From contig NZ_JAEKKT010000148.1 of the NCBI RefSeq assembly GCF_019510245.1, positions 1-57,184 on the forward strand: a DNA stretch of 57,184 nt, given 5' to 3'. The position numbers were made by a program, and so were the translations under genes. Below the pieces are notes generated by a model. It did not search any database. It was not told the origin of the DNA and saw only the letters and a list, made by a program, of their open reading frames with translations. Source of the DNA: Streptomyces sp. (GTDB taxonomy: Bacteria > Actinomycetota > Actinomycetes > Streptomycetales > Streptomycetaceae). This document shows positions 1-8,151 of the stretch, one piece after another. Positions within the stretch are counted from its first letter, which is position 1. Each line of letters begins with the position of its first letter.

Positions 1-186
1 GCAGGTGCAGCTCGCAGCTGACCGTGGTGTTCATAAGCGCCAGGGCCTTTCGCTCAGTGTGCGCTCGGGGATTCGCACGTCGGCGAAATCGACATGCCAC
101 CTACGGTGCCGTTGTAAACCCCTCTGAGTGTTTTGCGTGTGTTTACGTAACTCTTCCGGCCGAGAACCTGGGCGTGATCTACGACC

Positions 187-203
187 ATTCCGGTGACCGG
201 AAT
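187..203. promoter_or_regulatory. 17-bp perfect palindrome upstream of TIGR02611 gene
   Basis: ATTCCGGT-G-ACCGGAAT is a perfect inverted repeat with a one-base centre. It ends 22 bases before the ATG at 226, so it sits where an operator would block transcription or where a 5' UTR hairpin would form. A second, shorter palindrome TTACGTAA lies at 143-150. No regulator is encoded next to it in this window, so its role is inferred only from position and symmetry. Confidence 0.45.
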
Positions 204-225
204 CGCTCAGGTAGGGTTTGGTCGT

Positions 226-690
226 ATGAATACGGGGAGTAACGAACCGGGTGAGGCCGCCGTGGCCTCGGACGGGAGCGAGGTGGACGGGACGGCGACG
301 GACCGGGGGCGCGACGAGCGGGGGCTCGGGTCGCGGGCGCCCGAGTTCGTCAGGGCGCGCCGGGTGCTGCACCTGAGCTGGCAGGTCGGGGTCTTCGCGA
401 TCGGCCTGGCGGTGGTGGCCGTCGGCATCGTCCTGCTGCCGCTGCCCGGACCCGGCTGGGTGATCATCTTCGCGGGCATGGCGATCTGGGCCACCGAGTT
501 CGTCTGGGCCCAGCTGGTGCTGCGCTGGACGAAGCGCAAGGTCACGGAGGCGGCCCAGAAGGCCCTCGACCCCAAGGTGCGCCGCCGCAACATCACCCTC
601 ACGACGATCGGCCTGGTGGTCGTCGCAGCTGGTGCCGGGATATACCTGTCCAGGTTCGGGGTCGTGATGCCCTGGAAGATCGAGGAGTGA
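226..690 (+). CDS. TIGR02611-type small membrane protein
   Basis: A 154-residue protein of unknown biochemical function. After a charged, probably cytoplasmic N-terminal stretch of about 45 residues it has a hydrophobic hairpin (VFAIGLAVVAVGIVLLPLP followed by GPGWVIIFAGMAIWATEF) around the PGPGW signature of this actinobacterial family, a basic loop (RWTKRKVTEAA), and a third hydrophobic segment near the C-terminus. The ATG at 226 is preferred over an upstream in-frame ATG at 193 because the latter falls inside the palindrome at 187-203 and would add an uncharacteristic N-terminus. It is followed by a tRNA gene and stands alone as a transcription unit. Family assignment is from recognised sequence pattern; function is not known. 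Confidence 0.8.
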   Translation: MNTGSNEPGEAAVASDGSEVDGTATDRGRDERGLGSRAPEFVRARRVLHLSWQVGVFAIGLAVVAVGIVLLPLPGPGWVIIFAGMAIWATEFVWAQLVLRWTKRKVTEAAQKALDPKVRRRNITLTTIGLVVVAAGAGIYLSRFGVVMPWKIEE

Positions 691-762
691 CCAGGCCGGC
701 GGCCACGGGCCCCCGGCGACTGGTCGGGGGCACCCCTGACATGGGGTAATGTTCTTCCTGCG

Positions 763-839
763 CCCGGGCGATTAGCTCAGTGGGAGAGCGCTTCGTTCAC
801 ACCGAAGAGGTCACTGGTTCGAACCCAGTATCGCCCACC
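763..839 (+). repeat. 77-bp direct repeat, copy 1 (tRNA-Val and flanks)
   Basis: Identical to 8635-8711. The identity covers the whole tRNA-Val gene plus three bases before it and two after it, then stops on both sides. The two copies bracket the pectin locus. Confidence 0.9.
766..837 (+). tRNA. tRNA-Val (anticodon CAC), copy 1
   Basis: A complete 72-base cloverleaf: 7-bp acceptor stem GGGCGAT/ATCGCCC, D-stem GCTC/GAGC, anticodon stem CTTCG/CGAAG with loop TTCACAC giving anticodon CAC (reads GUG valine codons), T-stem ACTGG/CCAGT with the GG-TTCGAAC-CC T-loop, discriminator A. CCA is not encoded. A TAATGT -10-like hexamer lies at 747-752 and a strong hairpin follows at 845-880. Identical in sequence to the copy at 8638-8709. 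Confidence 0.97.
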
Positions 840-844
840 CGGAA

Positions 845-880
845 CCGCGGCCCATCTGCGAGAGAGCAGGTGGGCTGCGG
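845..880 (+). terminator. Hairpin terminator after tRNA-Val copy 1
   Basis: A 15-bp stem (two G-U pairs) with a GAGAGA loop, followed by TCGTTT. It begins eight bases after the tRNA. Confidence 0.75.
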
Positions 881-1341
881 TCGTTTCGGGGTTCGGGGCT
901 CGGAGCAGCGTGGCGGCGGTGCGGGGCGTGCGGCGGTGGGCGGCGCCCGAAGTGGCCATGCTCCCGCCGGGCGGTTGAGCGGCCTGCGCCCGTCCTCGCC
1001 CAGGTGGCGGTGGCGGCTACCAGGGCACTGAGCGGTGCGAGGAGTCGCCGCTTCGCCCAGACCTCCGACGACTACCCGCCTCGGCCACGGCCACCCCACC
1101 CTCCTCCTCCGCCCTGCGCCGCGCCCGAGCCACCCTCGGAGCCGCCCGCCCCGCTCCGCAGCCCCCTACGCCCCACTCGTCGAAGCCGACCCGTAACCGC
1201 CGCCTCCCGTGCGCCACTTCACGTTCGGCCCCCCGACCGCGCGCCCCTCACCTGCGACGTTTCCCGCCTCCCGGCCCCCACGATCGCACCACCCCGTGGC
1301 GGCCCTCCGGCCCCGCCCGCAAGAAATTCCTGTGCGAATCA
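881..1341. other. Gene-free stretch before the pectin locus
   Basis: About 460 bases between the tRNA terminator and the promoter of the sugar-transport operon. Very proline/arginine-rich translations in all frames, no ribosome binding site with a plausible ORF, no recognisable protein remnant and no repeat that I can see. Its length is unusual for this gene-dense window and may reflect the edge of an inserted block. Confidence 0.5.
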
Positions 1342-1370
1342 TTGACGCCTCACCGGCCCCTCCGTAACTT
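1342..1370 (+). promoter_or_regulatory. Sigma70-like promoter of the pectin operon
   Basis: TTGACG (1342-1347), a 17-base spacer and TAACTT (1365-1370) match the principal sigma factor (HrdB-type) consensus well. Predicted transcription start is near 1377, immediately before the LacI-type operators, about 60 bases upstream of the GTG at 1439. Confidence 0.7.
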
Positions 1371-1378
1371 GTGCCAGC

Positions 1379-1401
1379 AAGCGCTTACTTGAAACGATTC
1401 A
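1379..1401 (+). promoter_or_regulatory. Two adjacent LacI/GalR-type operators
   Basis: A perfect octamer palindrome AAGCGCTT (1379-1386) and the near-palindrome TGAAACGATTCA (1390-1401) with the central CG typical of LacI-family sites. They lie directly over and after the predicted transcription start, a classic repressing position. No LacI-family gene is present in the window, so the repressor must be encoded elsewhere. Assignment is from motif form and position. Confidence 0.65.
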
Positions 1402-1438
1402 TGCAGGCGTCGGTGACGCTGCGGGGAGGGGCCCGACT

Positions 1439-2725
1439 GTGGGAACCAGCAGGAATGTGGAGAGGCGCACCATCCTGAAGGCGGCCGGGGCCTCGGCGGC
1501 CGCGTTCGGGCTCGCCGCGACGGCCGGGTGCGGCGGCGGCAGCGGTTCGGGAGACGGAACCGTGACGATCCGTTACTCCTGGTGGGGTGCGGAGGAGCGC
1601 GCGCAGAAGATCAACAAGACGATCGCGCTCTTCGAGGCGAAGTACCCGAAGATCAAGGTCAAGACCGACTTTCAGACGTATGCATCGTTCTGGGAGAAGT
1701 TCCAGACCCAGGCGGCCGGCGGAAATCCCCCGGATGTTTTCCAAAATGCCGTCACCTTTCTCCGGAAGTACGACAAGCGCGGAATTCTCCTCGACCTCAA
1801 GTCACAGGTTCAGGCAGGAAATCTGAGCCTGGATCACTTCCGGGCCGGGGTGACCAAGGTCGGCGAGGTCGACGGAAAGCAGCTCGGAATCCCCGTCGGC
1901 TCCAACACCATGGCGCTGGTCATCGACAAGAAGGTCTACGAGAAAGCCGGCGTCGAGCCGCACACGGGCTGGACCTGGGACGACTACTTCAAGGCCCTGA
2001 AGACCATCCACGACAGGACCAAGGTCGCGGGGGACACCGGCTACTTCACCATCATGTATCTGTACGACCTCTACCTCCGCCAGAACGGCAAGGCGTTCTA
2101 CACCGACGACGGGCTCGGCTTCGACAAGGCCGACCTGACGGAGTGGTGGACCGACGGCTACAACCGCGTCAAGGCAGGCATCGTCACCGACCCGAAGGTC
2201 GTGGCCCAGGACTTCCCCAAGTCCTCCCTGTCGGCCGGCCACGGTGCCTCGGAGTTCACCTGGGACAACTTCACCGTCCGCTACTCCGCCGAGGGCGACA
2301 GCACCTACGGGCTCGCCCCGATCCCGACCACGGACGGCAAGCACACCGGGCAGTACCTCGCCTCCCTGATGCTGAGCGCCTCCGCCCGCACCTCCCACCC
2401 CAAGGAGGTCGCGCAGTTCATCGACCTCATGGTCCACGACCCCGAGGTCGGCAAGATCATGGGCTACGACCGGGGCATCCTCGCGAGCACCGAGCAGTAC
2501 ACGGCGTACCGGCCGGCGGACGCGGTGAACAAGGAGATCGCGCAGTACGAGGACGACACCGCCAAGGCCGGCGTCCTCGGCACGATCACCCCGCACCCCT
2601 CCGGTGCCGACACCATCGAGGCCGCCTTCCTGCGCATCGGCGGCGACCTCGGCCAGGGCAAGACCAAGGTCTCCGACGCGGTGAAGCAGTTCTTCACCGA
2701 GTCCGAGGCTGCCTTCCAGGCCTGA
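1439..2725 (+). CDS. Sugar ABC transporter substrate-binding lipoprotein (YesO-like)
   Basis: A 428-residue family 1 extracellular solute-binding protein. The N-terminus holds a Tat twin arginine (residues 9-10, RRTILKAAG) and a lipobox ending in Cys31 (ATAGC), so the mature protein should be a membrane-anchored lipoprotein outside the cell. The fold pattern (YSWWGAEERAQK, then PDVFQNAV, ending with a helical C-lobe) is that of carbohydrate-binding proteins of the CUT1 class. GTG start at 1439 is set by the GGGGAGGG ribosome site at 1423-1430. First gene of a five-gene run with overlapping permeases and a PL26-type lyase, which suggests rhamnogalacturonan-derived oligosaccharides as ligand by analogy with Bacillus YesO; the exact sugar is inference. 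Confidence 0.9.
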   Translation: MGTSRNVERRTILKAAGASAAAFGLAATAGCGGGSGSGDGTVTIRYSWWGAEERAQKINKTIALFEAKYPKIKVKTDFQTYASFWEKFQTQAAGGNPPDVFQNAVTFLRKYDKRGILLDLKSQVQAGNLSLDHFRAGVTKVGEVDGKQLGIPVGSNTMALVIDKKVYEKAGVEPHTGWTWDDYFKALKTIHDRTKVAGDTGYFTIMYLYDLYLRQNGKAFYTDDGLGFDKADLTEWWTDGYNRVKAGIVTDPKVVAQDFPKSSLSAGHGASEFTWDNFTVRYSAEGDSTYGLAPIPTTDGKHTGQYLASLMLSASARTSHPKEVAQFIDLMVHDPEVGKIMGYDRGILASTEQYTAYRPADAVNKEIAQYEDDTAKAGVLGTITPHPSGADTIEAAFLRIGGDLGQGKTKVSDAVKQFFTESEAAFQA

Positions 2726-3699
2726 TGGGACCGGCCGTGACGCTCGTCAAGGACTCCCTGCCCGCCGCCCGCAAGCCGCGCCCGGCCGCCTCCGCCACCA
2801 CGGGGCGGCGGCCCGGCCGCCGGCGCGAGAACCTCGCCGGCTACCTCTTCATGTCCCCCTGGATCGCGGGCTTCCTGCTGCTGACCGCGGGGCCGATGGT
2901 CGCCTCGCTCTACTTCGCGTTCACCGACTACAACCTCTTCAACACCCCGAAGTGGGTCGGATTCGACAACTTCACCAAGATGTTCGACGACCCCCGCTGG
3001 CAGAAGTCGGTGGAGGTGACCGCGAAGTACGTGGTCATCGGCACCCCGCTGAAGCTGCTCCTCGCCCTCGGGGTGGCCCTGCTCCTCGCCCAGAGCCGCC
3101 GCGGCCAGGCCTTCTACCGGGCCGCCTTCTACGCCCCCTCACTCATCGGCGCGAGCGTCTCGGTCGGCTTCGTGTGGCGGTCCCTGTTCTCCGACGACGC
3201 GATCGTGGACCGCACCCAGTCCCTGTTCGGCTGGCACGTCGGCGGCTGGGTCGGCAACGCCGACTGGGTGCTGTACTCCCTGGTCGCACTGACCGTCTGG
3301 CAGTTCGGCGCGCCCATGGTCATCTTCCTGGCCGGCCTGAAGCAGGTGCCGAAGGAGCTCTACGAGGCGGCCGAGATGGACGGCGCCGGACCGCTGCGCA
3401 GGTTCTGGAACATCACCCTGCCGATGATCTCCCCGGTGCTGTTCTTCAACGTGCTCCTGGAGACCATCCACTCCTTCCAGATCTTCGGCTCGGCGTACGT
3501 CGTCTCCAACGGCACCTGCGGACCGGCCGACGCCACGCTCGTCTACACCTGCTACCTCTACGAGCAGGGCTTCAGGAACGCCCAGATGGGCTTCGCCGCC
3601 GCGATGGCCTGGATGCTGCTGGTGGCGGTGGCCCTGGTGACGGCCGTCCTGTTCTGGTCCCAGAAGAAGTGGGTGCACTACGAGGAGGACGCCCGATGA
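2725..3699 (+). CDS. Sugar ABC transporter permease 1 (YesP/LacF-like)
   Basis: A 324-residue inner-membrane permease of the CUT1 carbohydrate importers. A basic, disordered N-terminal tail of about 45 residues precedes six predicted transmembrane segments (first around LFMSPWIAGFLLLTAGPMV). The cytoplasmic EAA loop that docks to the ATPase is visible as ELYEAAEMDGAGPLRRFWNI. The ATG overlaps the stop of the binding protein (TGATG), showing translational coupling. No cognate ATPase is encoded in the locus; as usual for Streptomyces CUT1 importers a shared MsiK-type ATPase from elsewhere probably drives it (established for other sugar systems in the genus, inferred here). Confidence 0.92.
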   Translation: MGPAVTLVKDSLPAARKPRPAASATTGRRPGRRRENLAGYLFMSPWIAGFLLLTAGPMVASLYFAFTDYNLFNTPKWVGFDNFTKMFDDPRWQKSVEVTAKYVVIGTPLKLLLALGVALLLAQSRRGQAFYRAAFYAPSLIGASVSVGFVWRSLFSDDAIVDRTQSLFGWHVGGWVGNADWVLYSLVALTVWQFGAPMVIFLAGLKQVPKELYEAAEMDGAGPLRRFWNITLPMISPVLFFNVLLETIHSFQIFGSAYVVSNGTCGPADATLVYTCYLYEQGFRNAQMGFAAAMAWMLLVAVALVTAVLFWSQKKWVHYEEDAR

Positions 3700-4592
3700 G
3701 CGCGACGACCACCAAGCCGGTTCCCGCGTCCACGGCCGGGCAGCCCCTGCTGAGCCGCCGCCGGAGCGGATCTCTCGGCTGGCACCTGGGCGCCCTGCTG
3801 ATCCTCGCGGTCATCCTCTACCCGGTGGTCTGGGTGATCGGAGCGTCCTTCAAGCCCAGCAAGGACATCATCAACAGCCTCCAGCTGTTCCCGGCCCACC
3901 CGATCGTGTCCAACTTCAAGGGCCTGGCAGACGGCATAGCGGACATCAGCATCTGGACGTTCTTCCAGAACTCCCTCTTCTACGCCGGCGGTGCCGTCGT
4001 CGGCGTGCTGATCTCCTGCTCCCTCACCGCCTACGCCTTCGCCCGCATCCGCTTCGCCGGCCGCAACCTGCTCTTCTCCCTGATGATCGGCACCCTGCTC
4101 CTGCCGTACCACGTCCTGCTGATCCCGCAGTACGTGATGTTCCAGAAGCTGGGCTGGATCAACACCTACACCCCGCTGCTGATCGGCAAGTACCTCGCCA
4201 CCGAGGCGTTCTTCGTCTTCCTGATGGTGCAGTTCATGCGGAACCTGCCCCGGGAACTCGACGAGGCGGCCAGGCTCGACGGCTGCGGGCACTTCCGCAT
4301 CTACTGGTCGATCGTGCTGCCGCTGTGCCGGCCCGCCCTCATCACCAGCGCGATCTTCACCTTCATCAACGCCTGGAACGACTTCATGGGTCCGCTGATC
4401 TATCTCAACGAGCCGGGCAAGTACACGGTCTCCCTGGGCCTGATGATGTTCCGCGACTCCGACGGCGTGGCCGCGAACTACGGCGGGATGATCGCCATGT
4501 CCCTCGTCGCGCTGCTGCCCGTGCTGCTGTTCTTCCTCGCCTTCCAGCGCTATCTGATCGACGGAATGGCGACCTCCGGACTGAAGGGCTGA
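3696..4592 (+). CDS. Sugar ABC transporter permease 2 (YesQ/LacG-like)
   Basis: A 298-residue second CUT1 permease that pairs with the preceding one. After about 25 hydrophilic residues it has six predicted membrane spans and the EAA loop ELDEAARLDGCGHFRIYWSI. The C-terminal RYLIDGMATSGLKG ending is typical of the family. The ATG overlaps the upstream stop by four bases (ATGA) and is preceded by GAGGAGGA at about 3682, so start choice is firm. Confidence 0.93.
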   Translation: MSATTTKPVPASTAGQPLLSRRRSGSLGWHLGALLILAVILYPVVWVIGASFKPSKDIINSLQLFPAHPIVSNFKGLADGIADISIWTFFQNSLFYAGGAVVGVLISCSLTAYAFARIRFAGRNLLFSLMIGTLLLPYHVLLIPQYVMFQKLGWINTYTPLLIGKYLATEAFFVFLMVQFMRNLPRELDEAARLDGCGHFRIYWSIVLPLCRPALITSAIFTFINAWNDFMGPLIYLNEPGKYTVSLGLMMFRDSDGVAANYGGMIAMSLVALLPVLLFFLAFQRYLIDGMATSGLKG

Positions 4593-4599
4593 TGACGTC

Positions 4600-5187
4600 G
4601 TGGCCGACGTGCGCGCAAGGCCGTCCGTCTTCGCGGAGCGGTTCGGAGTCTTCGCCGAATGTCTGCTCACCGGGGTCTGGATCGCCGTCGCCTCCCTCGG
4701 GATCGTCACCTGTCCGGCCGCTTTCGCCGCCGGCGCCCGGCACCTGCGCCGCCGTACCGGTCAGGTGAAGGGCGGCTGGCGGGAGTTCGTGAGCGACTTC
4801 CGGGCCGCCCTGCCCGGCGGCGCGCTCGTCGGGCTCGCCGGCTGGGCTGCGGTCGCCGCCGCCTGGGTGGACGTCCGGGCGGTGCGTGCCGGGCTGCCCG
4901 GCGGTCCGCTCGTCGGGGCCGCCGGCCTGTTCGCGGTGATCGGCCTCGCGGTCGCGGTGCTGCGCGCGGCGGCCGTCTGGTCCCCCGGCGACCGCTGGCG
5001 CACCCTGCTCGCGGCGGCCGGCCGCCGTACCGTGCGGGACCCTGGCGGATCCTTCCTGCTCGTCGGGGGAGCGGCCCTCGTGGTCTGTTCCGCCCTGCTC
5101 ATCGCGCCGCTGGCGGTGCCCGTGCTGGGCGCCGTGGCGGCCGCGGCCGTCGCGGTCGAGGAGCGGCACCGGCGTCGCCACGGCTGA
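4600..5187 (+). CDS. YesL/DUF624 family membrane protein
   Basis: A 195-residue integral membrane protein with about five hydrophobic segments separated by short loops. The N-terminal FAERFGVFAECLLTGVWIAV followed by GIVTCPAAFAAGARHLRR is the DUF624 (YesL) pattern. In Bacillus, yesL neighbours the rhamnogalacturonan ABC transporter genes, and the same association is seen here: seven bases after permease 2 and before the PL26-type lyase. The molecular role of YesL is not established; an accessory role in uptake is inferred from linkage. GTG at 4600 gives the start; an ATG at 4592 would be in a different frame. Confidence 0.82.
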   Translation: MADVRARPSVFAERFGVFAECLLTGVWIAVASLGIVTCPAAFAAGARHLRRRTGQVKGGWREFVSDFRAALPGGALVGLAGWAAVAAAWVDVRAVRAGLPGGPLVGAAGLFAVIGLAVAVLRAAAVWSPGDRWRTLLAAAGRRTVRDPGGSFLLVGGAALVVCSALLIAPLAVPVLGAVAAAAVAVEERHRRRHG

Positions 5188-5291
5188 CCGGCCCGCACCA
5201 GGGTGGGCGCCCGGCGCCGCACCTCACTCTGTCATGCCCCTGACCATTTCCATGATCGCCCCTGTATCCGCACGGAAAGGAAAGGCGGACC

Positions 5292-8030
5292 ATGTCTCCC
5301 ATCCCCCGCAGATCCCTCCTCAAGGCGGCCGCCGTCGCCGGCGCCGCCGCCCAGTTCAGCTGGGCCCTCGGCGCGAAGGACGCGCAGGCCGCGCCCGGAG
5401 CCGAGACCGCCGACGCGGACCCGGTGACCCTGGACTGGCTGGAGGACGGCGGCCTCGGCGCCGCCCCCGGTTCGACCGTCGGCGTGCCCTGGCCGATGGG
5501 CGCGTTCCGGGCGGACCAGGCCTTCGCGCTGACCGACCAGGACGGCAAGGACGTGGCGGTCCAGTCCTGGCCGATCGCCTACTGGCCCGACGGCTCCCTC
5601 AAGTGGACCGCCCACGCGGTGAGTTCGGGCAACGGCAAGCTCACCCTCGCGGCGGGCGAACCGGCAGCCCCCGACCGGAAGGTCACCGTCGACCAGCACG
5701 GCGGCACGATCGACGTGTCCACCGGCGTGATCGCCGTGAAGATCGGCAAGGACGGCTCCACGATCATCAAGACCGTCACCCGAGGCGCCACCGAGATCGC
5801 CAGGAACGGGCGGCTGGTCCTCATCCGCCAGCCCGAGATCGAGGACGAGGACCAGGGCACGGTCAGGACCGAGCGCTTCGACGGGGCGATCGACTCCGTC
5901 ACCGTCGAACAGGAGGGCCCGGTCCGGGCCGTGGTCCGCATCGACGGCAAGCACCGCAAGGGAAGCCGCAGTTGGCTGCCGTTCTCCATCCGCCTCTACT
6001 TCTACGCGGGCGCCGACTCCTTCCGCATGGTCCACACGATCACCTACGACGGCACGCAGGAGCCGGGCAAGGCGAGCGGTGACTTCATCCGCGGGCTCGG
6101 CGTCCGTTTCGGCGTGCCGATGCGCGACGCGGCGTACGACCGGCACATCCGGATCGGAGGTGAGGGAACGGGCCTGCTGCGGGAGGCCGTCCAGGGCATC
6201 ACCGGGCTGCGCCGCGACCCGGGCGCGGCCGTGCAGGCGGCCCAGTACGCGGGGGAGAAGCTGCCCGACCCGTCCACCTGGGACCAGCGCGTCACCACCC
6301 GCCTCCAGTACATCCCGCACTGGGGCGACTACACCCTCGCCCAGCTCTCCGCCGACGGCTTCACCCTGCGCAAGCGCACCAGGAAGGGGTACGGCTGGAT
6401 CGCGGCCGGCGGCGGCAAGCGGGCCTCCGGGTTCGGATACGTGGGCGGGGCGAGCGGCGGATTCTCCTTCGGCCTGAGGGACTTCTGGGAGAAGTTCCCG
6501 GCCCAGCTCGACATCCGCGACGCCCACACCGACGAGGCCGAGGTCACCCTCTGGCTGTGGTCGCCCGAGGCACAGCCCATGGACCTGCGCTTCTACCACG
6601 ACGGCATGGGCCAGGACACCTACGCCGAACAGCTCGAAGGCCTCAACATCACCTACGAGGACTACGAGCCGGAGTTCGGCACCCCCTACGGCATCGCCCG
6701 CACCTCGGAGCTGTTGTTCTGGGCCAACGAGACGACGCCGACACCGCAGGCGCTGGCCGACCAGGTCGACGCGGTCCGGGTGCTCCCGCAACTCACGGCC
6801 CCGCCCCAGCAGTTGATCAAGGCCAAGGTCTTCGGCCCCGGCCTCTACTCCGAGCCCGACCGCTCCACCCCCGCCAAGGCGAAGATCGAGGACCACCTCG
6901 ACTTCCTCTTCACCTACTACAAGGACCAGGTGGAGCAACGCCGTTGGTACGGCTTCTGGGACTACGGAGACTTCATGCACACCTACGACACCGTGCGCCA
7001 CCAGTGGCGGTACGACGTCGGCGGCTACGCCTGGGACAACTCCGAACTCTCGCCCGACCTGTGGCTCTGGTACGCCTACCTGAGAAGCGGCCGCTCGGAC
7101 ATCTTCCGGTTCGCCGAGGCGCTCACCCGGCACACCGGCGAGGTCGACGTCTACCACATCGGCCAGTGGGCGGGGCTCGGCACCCGGCACGGCGTCCAGC
7201 ACTACGCGGACAGCGCCAAGCAGCAGCGCATCTCCAACACCACCTACCGGCGCTTCTACTACTTCCTCACCGCCGACGAACGCGTCGGCGACCTCATGGC
7301 CGCCAACGTCGACTCCGACGAGACCTTCCTCGTCCTCGATCCGCAGCGCAAGGTCCGCACCGACCCCTACACCCCCGACCGGCACGCCCTCTCCATCGGC
7401 TTCGGCACCGACTGGAGCGGCCTGGTCTCGGCCTGGCTGACCGAGTGGGAGCGCAAGGGCCCCAAATGGGAGAAGGCCAAGGCCCGCGTCCTGTCGACCA
7501 TGGAGGGCATCGCCGCCCAGCCCAACGGCTTCGTCCAGGGCAGCGGCCTCTACGACCTCGACACCGGCAGGTTCGCGACCGCCACCACCCCGGTGGTCTC
7601 CGTCTCCCACCTCTCGGCCGTCTTCGGCCTCAACGAACTCTGCGCCGAACTCATCTATCTGGTCGACATGCCGGAGTTCAATCAGGCGTACTTGGACTAC
7701 TGCCGCTACTTCAACGCCACCAAGACGGAACAAGCGGCACGCTACGGCTCCAACTTCGGCACCCTGCTGCTGTTCCAGGGCCACTCGCGCCTCGACGCGT
7801 ACGCCGCCGTCCAGACCGGCGACGCCACGCTCGCCCGGCGCGCGTGGACGAAGTTCTACAGCTCGGACGGCTACACCGAGTCCTCGCCGTGGAAGACCGA
7901 GCCGCTCTCCGGTCCGGTCACGCTCGTCGCGGGCAGCGAGGCCGGCTGGGTGTCCTCCAACGACACCGCGCTGTACGGGCTCGCCGCGATCGAGAACCTG
8001 GCCCTGCTCGGCGACAAGATGCCCTCGTAG
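5292..8030 (+). CDS. Secreted PcRGLX/YetA-type exo-rhamnogalacturonan lyase (PL26-like)
   Basis: A 912-residue protein with a Tat signal (RR at 6-7, RRSLLKAAAV) and likely cleavage near AQA-A at residue 33. The N-terminal part has the RIFT-barrel signature of PcRGLX/YetA-like proteins (VGVPWPMGAFRAD then WPIAYWPDGSLKWTAH), then a beta-rich middle domain (RLYFYAGADSFRMVHTI), and from about residue 530 an aromatic-rich helical toroid region (RRWYGFWDYGDFMHTY, YAWDNSELSPDLWLWY). The family cleaves rhamnogalacturonan I backbone ends by beta-elimination. It is the last gene of the transporter operon, with its own strong ribosome site (GGAAAGGAAAGG). Family placement is from pattern recognition without a search; substrate is inferred from family and neighbours. 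Confidence 0.75.
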   Translation: MSPIPRRSLLKAAAVAGAAAQFSWALGAKDAQAAPGAETADADPVTLDWLEDGGLGAAPGSTVGVPWPMGAFRADQAFALTDQDGKDVAVQSWPIAYWPDGSLKWTAHAVSSGNGKLTLAAGEPAAPDRKVTVDQHGGTIDVSTGVIAVKIGKDGSTIIKTVTRGATEIARNGRLVLIRQPEIEDEDQGTVRTERFDGAIDSVTVEQEGPVRAVVRIDGKHRKGSRSWLPFSIRLYFYAGADSFRMVHTITYDGTQEPGKASGDFIRGLGVRFGVPMRDAAYDRHIRIGGEGTGLLREAVQGITGLRRDPGAAVQAAQYAGEKLPDPSTWDQRVTTRLQYIPHWGDYTLAQLSADGFTLRKRTRKGYGWIAAGGGKRASGFGYVGGASGGFSFGLRDFWEKFPAQLDIRDAHTDEAEVTLWLWSPEAQPMDLRFYHDGMGQDTYAEQLEGLNITYEDYEPEFGTPYGIARTSELLFWANETTPTPQALADQVDAVRVLPQLTAPPQQLIKAKVFGPGLYSEPDRSTPAKAKIEDHLDFLFTYYKDQVEQRRWYGFWDYGDFMHTYDTVRHQWRYDVGGYAWDNSELSPDLWLWYAYLRSGRSDIFRFAEALTRHTGEVDVYHIGQWAGLGTRHGVQHYADSAKQQRISNTTYRRFYYFLTADERVGDLMAANVDSDETFLVLDPQRKVRTDPYTPDRHALSIGFGTDWSGLVSAWLTEWERKGPKWEKAKARVLSTMEGIAAQPNGFVQGSGLYDLDTGRFATATTPVVSVSHLSAVFGLNELCAELIYLVDMPEFNQAYLDYCRYFNATKTEQAARYGSNFGTLLLFQGHSRLDAYAAVQTGDATLARRAWTKFYSSDGYTESSPWKTEPLSGPVTLVAGSEAGWVSSNDTALYGLAAIENLALLGDKMPS

Positions 8031-8041
8031 AGGGAGTGGGG

Positions 8042-8069
8042 GAGCGCCGTCGCACGGGCGGCGGCGCTC
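8042..8069 (+). terminator. Hairpin after the lyase gene
   Basis: GAGCGCCG ... CGGCGCTC, an 8-bp perfect stem with a 12-base loop, begins 12 bases after the lyase stop. No T-run, as is common in these genomes. Confidence 0.5.
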
Positions 8070-8151
8070 GTACCGGTGAGTGTGGTCCAGGTCACTTCGA
8101 ACGGGCATGAGTACGCGTACTCAGATCCGCGGTCTGCGACAGACTGCCGCC

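Noticed and set aside
780..839. Short peptide MGERFVHTEEVTGSNPVSPT
   Set aside because: Translation of the tRNA-Val gene; the same occurs at the second copy.
5232..8108. Long minus-strand open frame (958 codons) opposite the lyase gene
   Set aside because: It is the antisense frame of a strongly biased high-GC gene; its translation is Gly/Val/Arg-rich with no family, and the plus-strand lyase has Tat signal, ribosome site and conserved motifs.
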